Shown here: piece after piece, positions 11,641 to 22,517 of the stretch
How positions within the stretch are numbered: the stretch's first letter is position 1
Layout: every line of letters starts with the position of its first letter
Notes under the pieces: generated by a model
What the model was told of the DNA's origin: nothing
What the model saw: the letters and a program-made list of their open reading frames with translations, nothing else
The model's database searches: none
Assembly: GCA_949316495.1 (NCBI GenBank)
Contig: OX439002.1
Location: 15,618,001 to 15,682,000 of the forward strand
Direction of reading: 5' to 3'
From: Amphiduros pacificus
Taxonomy: Eukaryota; Annelida; Polychaeta; Phyllodocida; Hesionidae
Length of the DNA: 64,000 bases
Position numbers and translations under genes: made by a program

Positions 11641-12524
11641 GGTATTTGGATACTCTGGCATTTCATAGTTTAATTTTTCTAGTTTTTTGCATATTGAAAC
11701 AGAAGACATATCCTGAGTCAAAAACAATTTTTATTTGTACATTTACCATCTGTATATTTTTTTACAGCTGTCACTAATAATGGGAAAAATCAATATTTTA
11801 CAATAAATTTAGTGAATAACATAATTCAGTTAAAATGCATCCCATGTAACATTAAGGAAAAGAAATATAACTTTTATACTTAAGTTTACATTGTTTATCA
11901 ATAGCAAGCATGTTTTGCATGAAATTAGTACTTTTTCTATTTATAGATTGCTTGATAACACAGCAGTGGCGCCATGTAGTGGCATAATCTTACTGCAATA
12001 TTCCACATCTAATGCATTTATTTAATTTTGGCTAGTTTAATTTCTTAGTTACTTTGCTAAAAATGAAGGTAAATATGTATTCTATCATATAATGGAAGAA
12101 AATGTGGATGTCACCACATTATTTCCTTCTGAAAAATTAATTATTTGAAATAGAATATGCGCAAATATGGGCAAAATTATAGGAAAGTAACATTTTTTGT
12201 CCATTATTGAGGCTGAAAGATGTAATTACAACATATGTCATTTAAATGATATAATATGAATCTGGGAAACTTCTTTAATGCCTTTATTCACATATTTTGA
12301 CCATGCTTTTGGGTATAATGATTCACGACAGCCCTTTTCATTAATTTTCATTTTAATGTCTCAGAATGAGCAAAGCTGATTTGATTTTTGGTGGGAAAGG
12401 TTTTACAAGTGAAAGTACATTTATTTAAGATTTCATTTACTAGACAACTCCAATTTGCCATTTTTTCCACCAGGTGGAGATGGTGCTACTGTGGCTCCAC
12501 CTACAACCAGGGTATCCAAATACC
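11641..12524. mobile_element. TTAA-flanked MITE (piggyBac-like), 884 bp
   Basis: Terminal inverted repeats GGTATTTGGATACTCTGG (11641-11658) and, reversed, GGTATTTGGATACCCTGG (12507-12524) match at 17 of 18 positions. TTAA lies directly outside both ends (11637-11640 and 12525-12528), the target duplication used by piggyBac-superfamily elements. No coding sequence inside, so non-autonomous. Superfamily is inferred from the TSD only. Confidence 0.75.
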
Positions 12525-12528
12525 TTAA

Positions 12529-13194
12529 TATGTAGATACACTAGTCCAGAAAAAAATTAGTCCAGCCATTCAACAAAATTTAGATAGCCTAGTCCCTAAG
12601 GGGTATAATGAAACTTTTAAGAATACTGGACTTCCTACAAGAATTCTGCTGAAAAACATGTTCAAATTTTAACTTAGATTTGAAAAAGGAACATCCTACC
12701 AGCTTTGGCTTTGGAATAAGTAAGTCATTACAGGTTGGAATCTTCATCCTATTTCATATCAACCAATGCACTTTGCTTTCTTTGTGAAGTCTTCGTGCTC
12801 AGGCATTCAAAGACATTTTACGAGATGTATGCTTAGAATATCTTTGCCAACTTGGGTCGTGGTGATTATCAGGACAATACTATTTAACTATTTTTGCATA
12901 TGTGATAATAGTGAACAGATTCCATCCTTATCACTTACACAGTACTTTAGGTCAGCATCTCTTAATCATTGCTATATTTACTCAATAAAGCAAATGTACT
13001 TAAGCTTGCATGCCTTAGGTGAAAGACCTATTGACTTGCACTTGAACCATCAGAGCTAGAAATAACCTCTGACTTAGCTACTACTGGTATTGAAAGGAGT
13101 GCTGAATACTCGGTAAAGGTAATATTTTAGCACCAGCTTACACAGTGTGTCCCCCTCCATGACAACTTGATAATGATGTAGTACAATGAACCCA
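12529..13194. other. Intergenic, nothing recognised
   Basis: Contains one 97-codon plus-strand ORF (12766-13059) with no family features or codon signal that I recognise. I do not support it as a gene. Confidence 0.5.
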
Positions 13195-13203
13195 ATAACA
13201 ATC

Positions 13204-14033
13204 GGCTTATTGTATTCGGCACGTTGCGCGTTTGGGACTTGGCGCGTTCTTGGCGCGTGGCCTGTTTGATTGTGACGTCACACAAGGAATGCACTATTTT
13301 ATTTGGTCTCACTCAGATTTGAATGAGGTGGTGAGCAGGTTGCATTTTTGTTGGCACATGCTTCACTCATGATTCACTCGTGTTGCAAGGCACTTCCCAG
13401 TGTCAAATTATCGCCCACTGACATCGCCAAAAGCAAAGCACCAGAAAGCAGGAGTTAATCTTCCGAAAATTACGTTTTCATTGATATCTTTGCAATGCCT
13501 CAAGATAACAACAAAAGGTAAAGATATCTAAAACCTTTGGACCAAGACAGTTCTTTTGATATGCATGACATGATAATCAGTAAGTTTTTTGTAATGTTAT
13601 CGGCGTGCGTGTTTATCATTGACAATTCAGTGGAAGTTGGAAGTGTCACTTGTTTACAACACAAAATGCAACATTTTTTTGTGTTTTCTTTGGAAAAATT
13701 ACTGATTTTTTTTAAGCAAGAGCTTCCAATCACCTGCACCGTGCTCGGCAAAGACGCTGCAAACCGTCTCACATTTGCTGCATTTTTTGTATTCATGCGC
13801 CTTTTCCCGCCCTGAAATTCCCGCCAATGAAGCTTTTCCCGCCAGTAAAGCGTCACAATTCACATTTTGTAAGTAACTTTTTTTTTTGCCTAAAAACAAA
13901 GTGGAATGTTTTAAAATATGGAAATGCTAACATTTTTGTTCATAATATGCATTGGATAAACAAAATAAAGTCGAGGTGTCAGACATTTCTCTGACTGACA
14001 CAACGCGCATCAACGTGCCGAATACAAAAAGCC
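13204..14033. mobile_element. MITE with 9-bp TSD (Mutator-like), 830 bp
   Basis: Ends are GGCTTATTGTATTCGGCAC (left) and, reversed, GGCTTTTTGTATTCGGCAC (right), one mismatch over at least 23 bp, then a further GCGCGTT match. Perfect 9-bp target duplication ATAACAATC at 13195-13203 and 14034-14042. Nine-base duplications are typical of Mutator-like transposases. Overlapping ORFs on both strands inside (13500-13899) look incidental. Confidence 0.85.
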
Positions 14034-14246
14034 ATAACAATCTGGGAAAAATGAAAATATGTGTGGTGTTATACAAGCCATATAGCAGACTATGTTGTAA
14101 TCTGTATTCAGGCCACAGGCTTGGGGATTAGACAGGGGTCTTGGTTATTTAATTGTGCCCATGAATTAAATCATACAACAGAGTGCAAGTGCAATTAACA
14201 GACTGCAGCACAGAAAGTAAAAGAGTTACGTCATTAGTTCAAATAT

Positions 14247-14705
14247 TAGTGTTCTCCAATCACCATTCGCCAAAGCCCAGATAGGTGATCTGGAAGGGTT
14301 TGTCGAACGTCCATGGTCTCTACCAACTGCAACCAAAGAAAAGTTTGGTGGAGTTGATTGAGCTCTAGTGAAGTAAAAAGTCGCCAGCTGCAAAAACTGT
14401 GGCAAACCCGTTTAAACGTCAAAATGGAACCTGTTTCAACTGCCGTTAAAATGGGTTTGACTCAATTTTTGCAGCTGGCGATTATTATCAAGTATTTATA
14501 TTTTCTTTATTTAATGTTATCCAAAGAATAATCAAGCTTTTTTATGAGATTTTAGACATAATCATACATAAAATATGAATTATCACTAAAACAGCTGGGT
14601 ATTTAAAAAATCACATCTAAACGAGATTATACATGAAAAGCAAAAATCTCAGACCTCTCCAGATCACCTATCTGGGCTTTGCCGATGGGTGATTGGAGAA
14701 CACTA
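14247..14705. mobile_element. TAGTGTTCTCC-family MITE, copy 1
   Basis: 459 bp, TIR TAGTGTTCTCCAATCACC extending about 50 bp inward through AAAGCCCAGATAGGTGATCT. Perfect 9-bp target duplication TTCAAATAT (14238-14246, 14706-14714). Inside, GCCAGCTGCAAAAA and TTTTTGCAGCTGGC form a second nested palindrome. No coding capacity. The 9-bp TSD again points to Mutator-like mobilisation. Confidence 0.92.
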
Positions 14706-14714
14706 TTCAAATAT

Positions 14715-15690
14715 CAACCAGTGCAGTGTATATAGTATAAAGGAAACTGGCTGTAGCCATGTATACTATTATTGTTGTTTATTACAGTACTTTTAGTTAC
14801 ATTTGTCACAAGGTATCTAGTTTTAATGGTTTTGAAATATTTCATTTCACATTTATACCTGGCTCTGAATGTACAGTCCAGAATTGACAGTTTAAGACCA
14901 CGCCTAATGTAAGCTTTTTTAGCAGCCAAAAGCACAGAGTTATACATTTTGCACATGTTGCTAAATGGCCCATTGTTATTGTTATGACTGGAAAGTGAGC
15001 AAAACAATAATCGAGTTAAGATATGTACATATCCCAATAAACTTAGACAAAAACACTCAAGGGACAGAACATTAATTTTCAAGAGGAGGGAAATTTTTTA
15101 TGGGGAAAGCTGATAAAGCTGTTCTTGTCATGAAATGACTGAAATAATTTTGAAAGTGATATAAAAATACCAGACAAATTGAAATATGCCTCTCCCCACA
15201 TTATTAATGATCCATTCTAAATTGCTATGGACATTGGAAATGGACAAGCACACGTGTACTGTTCTGCCAGTGTGCATGTCTAGGGACCAACCAATTGCAG
15301 AGTTGTATGGTAATTGTATGTAAATGTGAAGAAAATGTTTTCCTCATTTCATGCCAATTGTCATGATCAATTGTGGCAGAGGTAGTATGTGACTCTACCT
15401 CGCCATGCAGAGTAGTGGGAAGGTCGCAGTGGCTAGATTTCGAAAATCTTCAATACTATGTGTAGTCATGGCATCCACTCCCTAAGCATGCTAAGTAACT
15501 AGCCCTTTCCTCAGGACATTTCCTTTCGTCTTTCATTTGCATTTTAAATTTTTTGAGTAGCTTAGGGGCAATATTTAGGTCGTGGAGTACTTCAGTAAAA
15601 AATCTGGTTTTTAAATTCTCCTGCCTTCTTCATGGAAATTCACTTTTTGCATAATAATTTTGGAGGAACATTTATTGAAACCTAACCATA
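14715..15690. other. Intergenic with one SINE 3' fragment
   Basis: 15124-15171 matches the last part of the local tRNA-SINE (CATGAAATGACTGAAATAAT, GAAAGTGAT). The antisense ORF at 14714-15082 has no recognisable features. Otherwise nothing seen. Confidence 0.5.
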
Positions 15691-15791
15691 TTCAATTCAA
15701 TTCAATTCAAACTCTTTATTCCAGACTCTACATATACATAAAAATACATGAGGTCCATATTTTTGGTTGCTAGTTCACTACAGAGACTACC

Positions 15792-18632
15792 CTACCCATA
15801 CAATGGGTGGTCATGCAAAACAGTATTTAAATATAAAAGGTTTATCCAATGTCTTCTAATCCTCGACGTGTAAGGTAAACAAGTGCAAAGTAAGTCTATA
15901 ATTATGGCATTGACTGATTTTTCTAACCTACATATAAATTTATACACAAGATTTCTGATTACTGCTGCACAACATTGCACATCACAAAGTGTACACAATA
16001 GACTAGTACTATCATATTTGGACATTCCCAAAAAAAGTTTGAAGACATTATGGTAAGAAACATATAATTTGTTGATTGTGGTCTTTTTATAACTCCACCA
16101 CAAATGTGCTGTATACATTGGCATGCAATATGCTCTAAACAGTGTAAGTTTAACCTCAACGGTACACATATGAAATTTTCGGAGTATCATATTGCCCTGT
16201 GCATATAGTTTACGACACTGCCGTTCAATATCAATATTATCACACAGGTCATTTGTGATGAAATGACCAAGATATTTATATCGATCTACTACATTAATTA
16301 CTTCACCATTCAGTAGAAATATTGGCAAGACACTATTTTGTAAACCCCTGGTAAGATATTTCATAATGGCACTTTTTTTGGCATTAAACAACATATCATG
16401 TTTGATTGCATAACATTCACATGTTCTCAGAAGCTTATTAAAGCCAGATACAGAAGGTGCAAATATAACGAGATCATCAGCATACATAATATGATTAACA
16501 ATTCGGCTATTAACACTACATCCAACATTATGTGCATTGAGATTGCTACTCAAATCATCAACATATATATTAAACAAATATGGAGACAATATTCCTCCTT
16601 GTCTGACACCATTTGATACATTGAAACAACCAGAGAAGGTGTTTCCCCATCTAATACACATTTTCTGTTTTTCATACCAGAATACAAGTATACGTACAAT
16701 ATATCCAGGCACACCTCTCTTTATGAGCTTATTAAATAATACAGAATGATTCACTCTGTCAAAAGCCTTGCTAGCATCTAGAAAACATACAAATACATTT
16801 CCATTTAACACACGATACGAATCAATTATTTCCTTGAGAACATAGATCCCTTGGTCAGTGCCATGTTTTTTCTTAAATCCAAATTGATTAGGATTTGTAA
16901 CAAGGTATAATTCAATACGATCAAATATAACATTTTCGACAGCTTTGCTAACTATGCTAGCCAGTGCAATTGGTCTATAATTGTCTTTTGCCGTAATTTT
17001 GCCAGTCTTATCCTTGATAACAGGCACCAGTACAACAGATAGCATTGATTCGGGTAGAAAACCATGTACAAATAGACTAGTTAAACATCGACTTAATACA
17101 ATTACAAGGTAATCAGAGGCATATTTTAAATGCTCCGCATAAATGCCATCCATCCCACAGCTTTTATTTAAAGCTAATTCTTTGATTGCTTGTGTAAGCT
17201 CTTCATAGCTTACTGCGACATAACTATACTCAGTATTGAGATCAAGATCATATGTTGGATTGACATTCCTTATACAATTAAACAATTCAGAGAAATGCCT
17301 TTTCCACAATTCTGCAATGTCTTTTTCACCAGACACTCCCTCTATATTAGTGGGGAGGGGTGTGCGAGAATTATTGATCAATTTGATTTCCTTCCAAAAG
17401 TCATTAGTACTGAGTGCATATAGCTTTTTCGCTAGAGATTCCTTCCTGAGGGCTGACTCGTTACTACGTATATATCTCAAAGCATATTTGAATCTTGCTT
17501 TTGTTTTAACATGTAATGAATGTAAAGGACCTTGTCTGGGTTGACCAGCACTGAGCCAGACACTTCTTGTCTCACGTGAAGCCTTGTAAATCTCTGCTAC
17601 ATAATCAGCCCATCCAGGCTTGTTAACATACTGTTTGACCTTCTGTGTGGAAAATACATTATCACTTGCACATTTCAAAGAGTCAATAATATCTGTATAA
17701 AAAACATTAATATCATGAGCATGGGAAGTTTCTTTACAATTCAAGTCTTTGCAGTTGAGGGCCTCTACAGGGACCTTAACATTTCTGAGTAATTTGTCAG
17801 TTTCTAGGCAATATCTATTTACATCATCGTGAGATAAGTTATCCCATTTTAATTTGACATTACATACATTATTTGATACACCAGATACATCAGGTGCATT
17901 CTGAATATTGATATCCATATTCATTAGGATATGGTCATCATCAGTTACATCATCATCAATACATACATCATTTATAATATCATGAAAATCAGAGCTAGTA
18001 ATAATGTGGTCCAGCCAAGAATGTGAACCCCAGCTAGCACTAACAAATGTATAACTATCCCTAGGTAACATCATACATGACGATATCTTGAGGTTATTCT
18101 CATTACAAAATTCAATCAAATGTCCAGCAAAGAGAGAACTTTCTATGTCTCTTAGATTAGCATTAAAATCGCCGACAATGGCAAAACATGTTGTATTCTG
18201 TTCTTCTATTAAAGCTTTAAGTACACCAAGCTTTTCAATATATTCGTCTTCATTATGCCTGGCTTGATAAGGCAAGTAAACATTGTAAATCACACATTTA
18301 TTAATTTCTACAGTGATTTCTATCGCCACACACCAGTCTAAGTTAATATCAATTGGTTTTATATATTTTTCAAGTTCCACTTTCCATAAAAAAGATGCAC
18401 CCCCCGGTGGGTGTCCATGACAAATTCCATCGCCATAGTCCTTAGTGGCAGTCCCGATTCCGTGGAAATTCTCATGTAAGCTATTAATATTGCCAAGTTC
18501 ATTTTTTGCATACCAAGTCTCTTGTAGACATACTAGGTCATTTTTTCCCAATATCTCTAAGATATCGGGCCGTTGATAAAGACCTTGTCGGCTTTTAGGC
18601 AGCCCACGACAATTATATGATGATACTTTGAA
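15792..18632 (-). CDS. LINE ORF2 polyprotein: AP endonuclease and reverse transcriptase
   Basis: 946 codons read openly from the codon after the ORF1 TAA. Endonuclease motifs in order: SYNCRGL at the start, CLQETW, GDFNAN, SWLDHI, DDDH. Reverse transcriptase motifs: NYRPIAL, CFLDASKAFDRV, GVRQGGILSPYLFNIYVDDL and the catalytic MYADDLVIF. The C-terminal part after the RT has a Cys/His-bearing stretch (SLLCTLCDVQC). The protein nicks target DNA and primes reverse transcription there. No ATG occurs before an MM pair about 185 codons in, beyond the first endonuclease motifs. Synthesis of a working protein therefore needs stop read-through, termination-reinitiation or a non-AUG start (TTG at 18551 is one candidate). 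Confidence 0.9.
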   Translation of the reverse strand, partial: FKVSSYNCRGLPKSRQGLYQRPDILEILGKNDLVCLQETWYAKNELGNINSLHENFHGIGTATKDYGDGICHGHPPGGASFLWKVELEKYIKPIDINLDWCVAIEITVEINKCVIYNVYLPYQARHNEDEYIEKLGVLKALIEEQNTTCFAIVGDFNANLRDIESSLFAGHLIEFCNENNLKISSCMMLPRDSYTFVSASWGSHSWLDHIITSSDFHDIINDVCIDDDVTDDDHILMNMDINIQNAPDVSGVSNNVCNVKLKWDNLSHDDVNRYCLETDKLLRNVKVPVEALNCKDLNCKETSHAHDINVFYTDIIDSLKCASDNVFSTQKVKQYVNKPGWADYVAEIYKASRETRSVWLSAGQPRQGPLHSLHVKTKARFKYALRYIRSNESALRKESLAKKLYALSTNDFWKEIKLINNSRTPLPTNIEGVSGEKDIAELWKRHFSELFNCIRNVNPTYDLDLNTEYSYVAVSYEELTQAIKELALNKSCGMDGIYAEHLKYASDYLVIVLSRCLTSLFVHGFLPESMLSVVLVPVIKDKTGKITAKDNYRPIALASIVSKAVENVIFDRIELYLVTNPNQFGFKKKHGTDQGIYVLKEIIDSYRVLNGNVFVCFLDASKAFDRVNHSVLFNKLIKRGVPGYIVRILVFWYEKQKMCIRWGNTFSGCFNVSNGVRQGGILSPYLFNIYVDDLSSNLNAHNVGCSVNSRIVNHIMYADDLVIFAPSVSGFNKLLRTCECYAIKHDMLFNAKKSAIMKYLTRGLQNSVLPIFLLNGEVINVVDRYKYLGHFITNDLCDNIDIERQCRKLYAQGNMILRKFHMCTVEVKLTLFRAYCMPMYTAHLWWSYKKTTINKLYVSYHNVFKLFLGMSKYDSTSLLCTLCDVQCCAAVIRNLVYKFICRLEKSVNAIIIDLLCTCLPYTSRIRRHWINLLYLNTVLHDHPLYG

Positions 18633-19682
18633 TTATAATGTCTTCACATGTGTTACATCATCATTATTGTCATTGTTAGTAGCTGAGGTGTCATCTGGTG
18701 CAGTATCTCCTTGTAGAGGTAGCCTGGCCATAGGTTGTACTGTGTGTAGTTCACGAGGCTTTCGCCACCATCGTACAAAGGCCTCTTTTGGCCACAACTC
18801 AGGGTCCATAAACACCTCTGGGTTCGGGCATCTTGATTCAATGTGGAATGAAGAATATGTGTCAAATTTAGTTTTGACTGCTTCGACGTCAATTTCAAGT
18901 TGCAATTTGTCCACCAGGTATTTCTTCATCTCTTCTGCCGTCACATCAGGGTCAAATCTAGTTGCAAATACGTTCGCAGTACGCTGCCTTTTGACCGTTG
19001 CTATGCGACTGCCACCACCTGTGCCGACAATGCCCTTTGGCTTACGGGGTGGACCACCACCACCACTACTGACACCACCTCTGGGGCCCTTGAAGGGCGC
19101 CACCATGTTGATTTCGTTTCTGGGTGCATTGGAGGCCACAGCTGCTGCGTAGCCCCCTGCCAGCTTGGGCATACTGACAGGAAGCATGGATCCCTGACTG
19201 TTCACTTCGAAAGGGCTGTCGATCTTCCTCTCCACTCGATTCAGACGTACATTCACTGAGGCCAGAGCTGCTTCTGTCTCCTTCGCTGTGTCATTTTGAA
19301 TTTGCATTGTCTCTTTCAAAAAATTTACCTCATTTTGGGTTTTCTTTATGTCGTTGAGAAGAACAGACACGTCTACACTGTCAAAGGTGATTGGGGGCAG
19401 CTTCCCCAGATCCAAAGCCACATATTTAGGGACGTCATCACCCTTTTCTTGCAGCAACTTTATTATGTCATCAATGTTGTGCTTACTTTTGTCTGCTCCT
19501 TGTCTCTTTTTGTAACGAGAAGTGTTCTCATCTGCACATAAGGTGAACAGTGCCTCCTTGGAGGCCACAATTTCCTCTTCTTTGAATGAGCTTAAACAAA
19601 GCTGTGTGATAGTTAAAGGTGGCAGCACGTCCAGCTTGTTTGTGATGAAACACAACAACTCATCTATCACAACCATAAACAT
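18633..19682 (-). CDS. LINE ORF1 protein (coiled coil, Gly-rich linker, RRM-like domain)
   Basis: 349 residues starting at the first ATG of the frame, which has a stop 9 bases upstream. The N-terminal half has a heptad-rich region (about 105-150, VSVLLNDIKKTQNEVNFLKE onward) expected to form a coiled coil. The middle is Gly/Pro/Arg-rich (GPRGG, SSGGGGPPRK). The C-terminal half (about 235-310, from RTANVFATRF to PKEAFVRWWRKP) resembles the RNA-binding fold shared by ORF1 proteins of many jockey/CR1-type LINEs. ORF1p would coat LINE RNA as a nucleic-acid chaperone. The stop TAA (18635-18633) directly abuts ORF2 in the same frame. Confidence 0.8.
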   Translation of the reverse strand: MFMVVIDELLCFITNKLDVLPPLTITQLCLSSFKEEEIVASKEALFTLCADENTSRYKKRQGADKSKHNIDDIIKLLQEKGDDVPKYVALDLGKLPPITFDSVDVSVLLNDIKKTQNEVNFLKETMQIQNDTAKETEAALASVNVRLNRVERKIDSPFEVNSQGSMLPVSMPKLAGGYAAAVASNAPRNEINMVAPFKGPRGGVSSGGGGPPRKPKGIVGTGGGSRIATVKRQRTANVFATRFDPDVTAEEMKKYLVDKLQLEIDVEAVKTKFDTYSSFHIESRCPNPEVFMDPELWPKEAFVRWWRKPRELHTVQPMARLPLQGDTAPDDTSATNNDNNDDVTHVKTL

Positions 19683-19690
19683 TTCTTACC

Positions 19691-20706
19691 TATTTTTGAA
19701 GATGACTGCTTGGTCAATTCAACTTTTAGAGTTGTATATTCCTAATAAATTAAGGACAAACATTTTTATTTGATCACAAGAAATGTCCAAATATTTGTAA
19801 CTGTTACAGTAAAAATGCCAAGAAACACCACCTGATGAAAACACTCTTGAGACAGTGAAAAATCACTTCCCACAATAAACAAAAGTGGAGGGTGAAATGT
19901 AGTTCCGTGGTCTTAACCAGTCTTAACATTGACGACCCATTTCAATTCTGAGGAAGCTAAAATTCTTGGACAATTAAATGTGTGTTAACTTACATAAAAC
20001 TGGACAAAACAAATGTTTTACAACTGGATATTGAAGAAAACAGATTAGCCTTTGTATACAACCAGGCCATGTAATCAGTGAGTACGTAATTTGGACACCT
20101 GCAGTGTGTGTTTACAACGCGCAGCTCAGTGGGCTGCGCTGGGGCAGATGAAATTTGATGAACTCTCTCTCGCCATGAAATGGCCACTGGACGCAAAAGG
20201 GAAATTCTCGCTATCTGCTCTCCCGGCTTTTTAGCTGGTCTGTGAAAAAATGACGGGATTGGCGCGAGAGAGCAATGCATGACAGGAAAGATGTTGCATT
20301 GTAAACTTCTGCCCGCCTTGCTTAAAGATGGGAGGGAAATTTCAGACTGACAACGTACATTGACAAGCTATTGTCAGTGCTATTGAGTGTTTGTTGTGTA
20401 ATCTTCATTAAGTATATTGCAATCTACGTAATTTATGTCAACATTGCGGAGGCAAAACTGACAAAAACAATGTCGGAAAGATGAAAGGCAGAGGCGACAA
20501 TGCCCCAAACAAGCTGTTGCCGCTGTTCCAGGATGTGCCGTGTGCAAAGAATTGGGTCAAATACGATCTCAGCGCTCTGAAAATGCAGCGTATATGGTAG
20601 AGCAGATAGGGAGAATTAACTGCTTGAGATCCTCGAGCAACAATATATGTGATATTTTGCACAGGACATATATTAGCATCTGTCAGAGTTGCCAAAATCA
20701 GATGTT
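19691..20706. other. Intergenic, nothing recognised
   Basis: May include the LINE 5'UTR. Short ORFs on both strands (19990-20280, 20438-20788) have no features. GC-richer around 20100-20290 but with no motif that I can name. Confidence 0.45.
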
Positions 20707-20761
20707 TGGTAACACAAGTGTTCCCAATCACCAATAGGCAAAGCCCAGATAGGTGATCTGG

Positions 20762-21141
20762 TAGTGTTCTCCAATCACCAATCGGCAAAGCCCAGATAGG
20801 TGATCTGGAGGGGTTTGTCGAACGTCCAAAAACTGTGGTAAACCCGTTTGAACGTCAAAATTGAACCTGTTTCAACTGCCATTAAAATGTGTTTGACTCA
20901 ATTTTTGCAGCTGGCGATTATTATCAAATATTTATATTTTCCTTATTTAATGTTATCCAAAGAATAATCAAGCTTTATTGTGAGATTTTAGACATAATCA
21001 TACATAAAATATGAATTATCACTAAAACAGTTGGGTATTTAAAAAATCACATCTAAACGAGATTATGAAGGAAAAGCAAAAATCTCAGACCTCTCCAGAT
21101 CACCTATCTGGGCTTTGCCGATTGGTGATTGGAGAACACTT
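20762..21141. mobile_element. TAGTGTTCTCC-family MITE, copy 2 (inner, nested)
   Basis: 380 bp with TIRs TAGTGTTCTCCAATCACC / GGTGATTGGAGAACACTT, inserted into the left TIR of an older copy. Flanking 9-mers GTGATCTGG (20753-20761) and ATGATCTGG (21142-21150) agree at 8 of 9. Shorter than the 458-460-bp copies because about 75 bp after the left TIR (the segment holding CTACCAACTGCAACC in other copies) is missing. Confidence 0.85.
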
Positions 21142-21378
21142 ATGATCTGGAGAGTTCTGAATGTATTGCTTTTAAAGGGAACTATCCGTGTTATTCTGTG
21201 ATCGGTATGATCATGGGAAATCATTTCCTGTGGGTTGTAATTCGGTTTGTTCTGTGGTCATAATTGTGCCTGAAAAGTTAGTGCTAAAATAATCGTTCAT
21301 ATACCAAATTAAATGTTTTTAAAAGATGTATAAAAATAATTTCAGCTACCCCAGTTTGCAATGATTGTCTTTAAATGT

Positions 21379-21500
21379 ATTTTGTTGTTTGTTGTAATTT
21401 TTGTTTTGTTTGTTGTAGTTTTTGTTTTGTTTGTTGTAATTTTTGTTTTGTTTATTGTAATTTTTGTTTTGTTTATTGTAATTTTTGTTTTGTTCGTTAT
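21379..21500. repeat. 21-bp T-rich minisatellite
   Basis: About 5-6 copies of a unit like TTTGTTGTAATTTTTGTTTTG. Its length is a multiple of three, so one frame reads as a periodic hydrophobic peptide. I regard this as non-coding. Confidence 0.85.
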
Positions 21501-21683
21501 TTTTTTCCCATCCGTGTTACATGTGGAGCACCACTTTTTCTTGTTTTATGGATATTCCCGTTTACATGACATTAAAAAAAACCCCAACTCTTTCAGTGGT
21601 AAATCATATTTATGTATAATCGTATCTAAAGTATGACAAAAAGCTTGATAATTTTCAAACCCTTCCAGATCAATTATCTGGCC

Positions 21684-22000
21684 GGCCACGGGCCGTTGCG
21701 CAGTTGGCTAGAGCGCCAGCTTATTGGCACCAGTTCCTCTGTGGTGATCGGAAGATCGTGGGTTCGATCCCCGACCATGCCAAGATTGAATTCATGATAC
21801 GATTTCACGCATGAGCTGAGGCCCGTGCCAAAGGATTAACCCGGTGATTTTGTAAATCTGTGACCGGGCGGGTTGTCATGTCAAGGACCTGCGACATGAC
21901 AAATTCAGTGAGGCAGTAATATATTTGCTACAAGTAGGTCTCATCACGAAATGACTGAAATGATGTTGAAAGTGATGTAAAACCCAAACAAACAAACAAA
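21684..22000 (+). mobile_element. tRNA-derived SINE, full length
   Basis: The head carries a Pol III A box (TGCGCAGTTGGCTAGAGCG) and B box (GGGTTCGATCCCC), as in a tRNA gene. A family-specific body follows (CAAGGACCTGCGACATGAC, CTACAAGTAGGTCTCATCAC, GAAAGTGATGTAAAAC) and a tail of CAAA repeats. Sits inside the right TIR of an older MITE; ATTATCTGG / CCTATCTAGG around it may be a worn target duplication. Confidence 0.92.
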
Positions 22001-22048
22001 CCTATCTAGGCATTGGTGATTGGAGAACACTATGTTAACGCCAATGAA

Positions 22049-22508
22049 TAGTGGTCTCCAATCACCCATCGGCAAAGCCCAGATAGGTGATCTGGAGAGG
22101 TCTGAGATTTTTACTGTTTCATGTATAATCTCGTTCAGATGTGATATTTTAAATACCCAACTGTTTTAGTGATAATTCATATTTAATGTATGATTATGTC
22201 TAAAATCTCATAAAAAAGCTTGATTATTCTTTGGATAACATTGAATAAGGAAAATATAAATACTTGATAATAATCGCCAGCTGCAAAAATTGAGTCAAAC
22301 CCGTTTTAACGGCAGTGGAAACGGGTTCAATTTTGACGTTTAAATGGGTTTACCACAGTTTTTGCAGCTGGCGACTTTTTACTTCACTAGAGCTCAATCA
22401 ACTCCACCAAACTTTTCTTTGGTTGCAGTTGGTAGAGACCATGGACGTCCGACAAACCCCTCCAGATCACCTATCTGGGCTTTGCTGGTTGGTGATTGGA
22501 GAACACTA
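22049..22508. mobile_element. TAGTGTTCTCC-family MITE, copy 3
   Basis: 460 bp, opposite internal orientation to copy 1. Perfect 9-bp target duplication GCCAATGAA (22040-22048, 22509-22517). It begins 17 bp after the end of the older split copy, so two family members sit almost side by side. Confidence 0.92.
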
Positions 22509-22517
22509 GCCAATGAA

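Larger units (their letters stand above)
15692..19690 (-). mobile_element. Apparently intact two-ORF LINE (APE endonuclease + reverse transcriptase)
   Basis: Minus-strand element with ORF1 (19682-18633), ORF2 (18632-15792), a short 3'UTR with AATAAA near 15714-15720, and a 3' tail of TTGAA-type pentamers (15692-15712). Both ORFs are open throughout, with no in-frame stop inside either, so the copy may be young. The 5' end is not certain; sequence upstream of 19682 shows no clear boundary. Clade is CR1/jockey/I-like by RT motifs; I cannot place it more finely. Confidence 0.88.
20716..22032. mobile_element. Older TAGTGTTCTCC-family MITE split by a second copy and a SINE
   Basis: The left end (AAGTGTTCCCAATCACC, 20716) and right end (GGTGATTGGAGAACACTA, ending 22032) belong to the same TIR family. 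Flanks TGGTAACAC (20707-20715) and TGTTAACGC (22033-22041) match at 7 of 9 bases, an aged target duplication. The left TIR is interrupted after GTGATCTGG by a complete second copy, and the right TIR after ATTATCTGG by a SINE. The interior (21150-21680) differs from the standard copies, so this is a longer or diverged variant. Confidence 0.7.

Noticed and set aside
13500-13899. Overlapping ORFs of 66-118 codons
   Set aside because: They lie on both strands inside a MITE with defined ends and have no family features.
21684-21790. tRNA gene
   Set aside because: The A and B boxes are real, but the sequence continues into a SINE body and recurs with the same body at 41.2, 27.5 and 49.2 kb. The acceptor stem is not complementary as in a functional tRNA.
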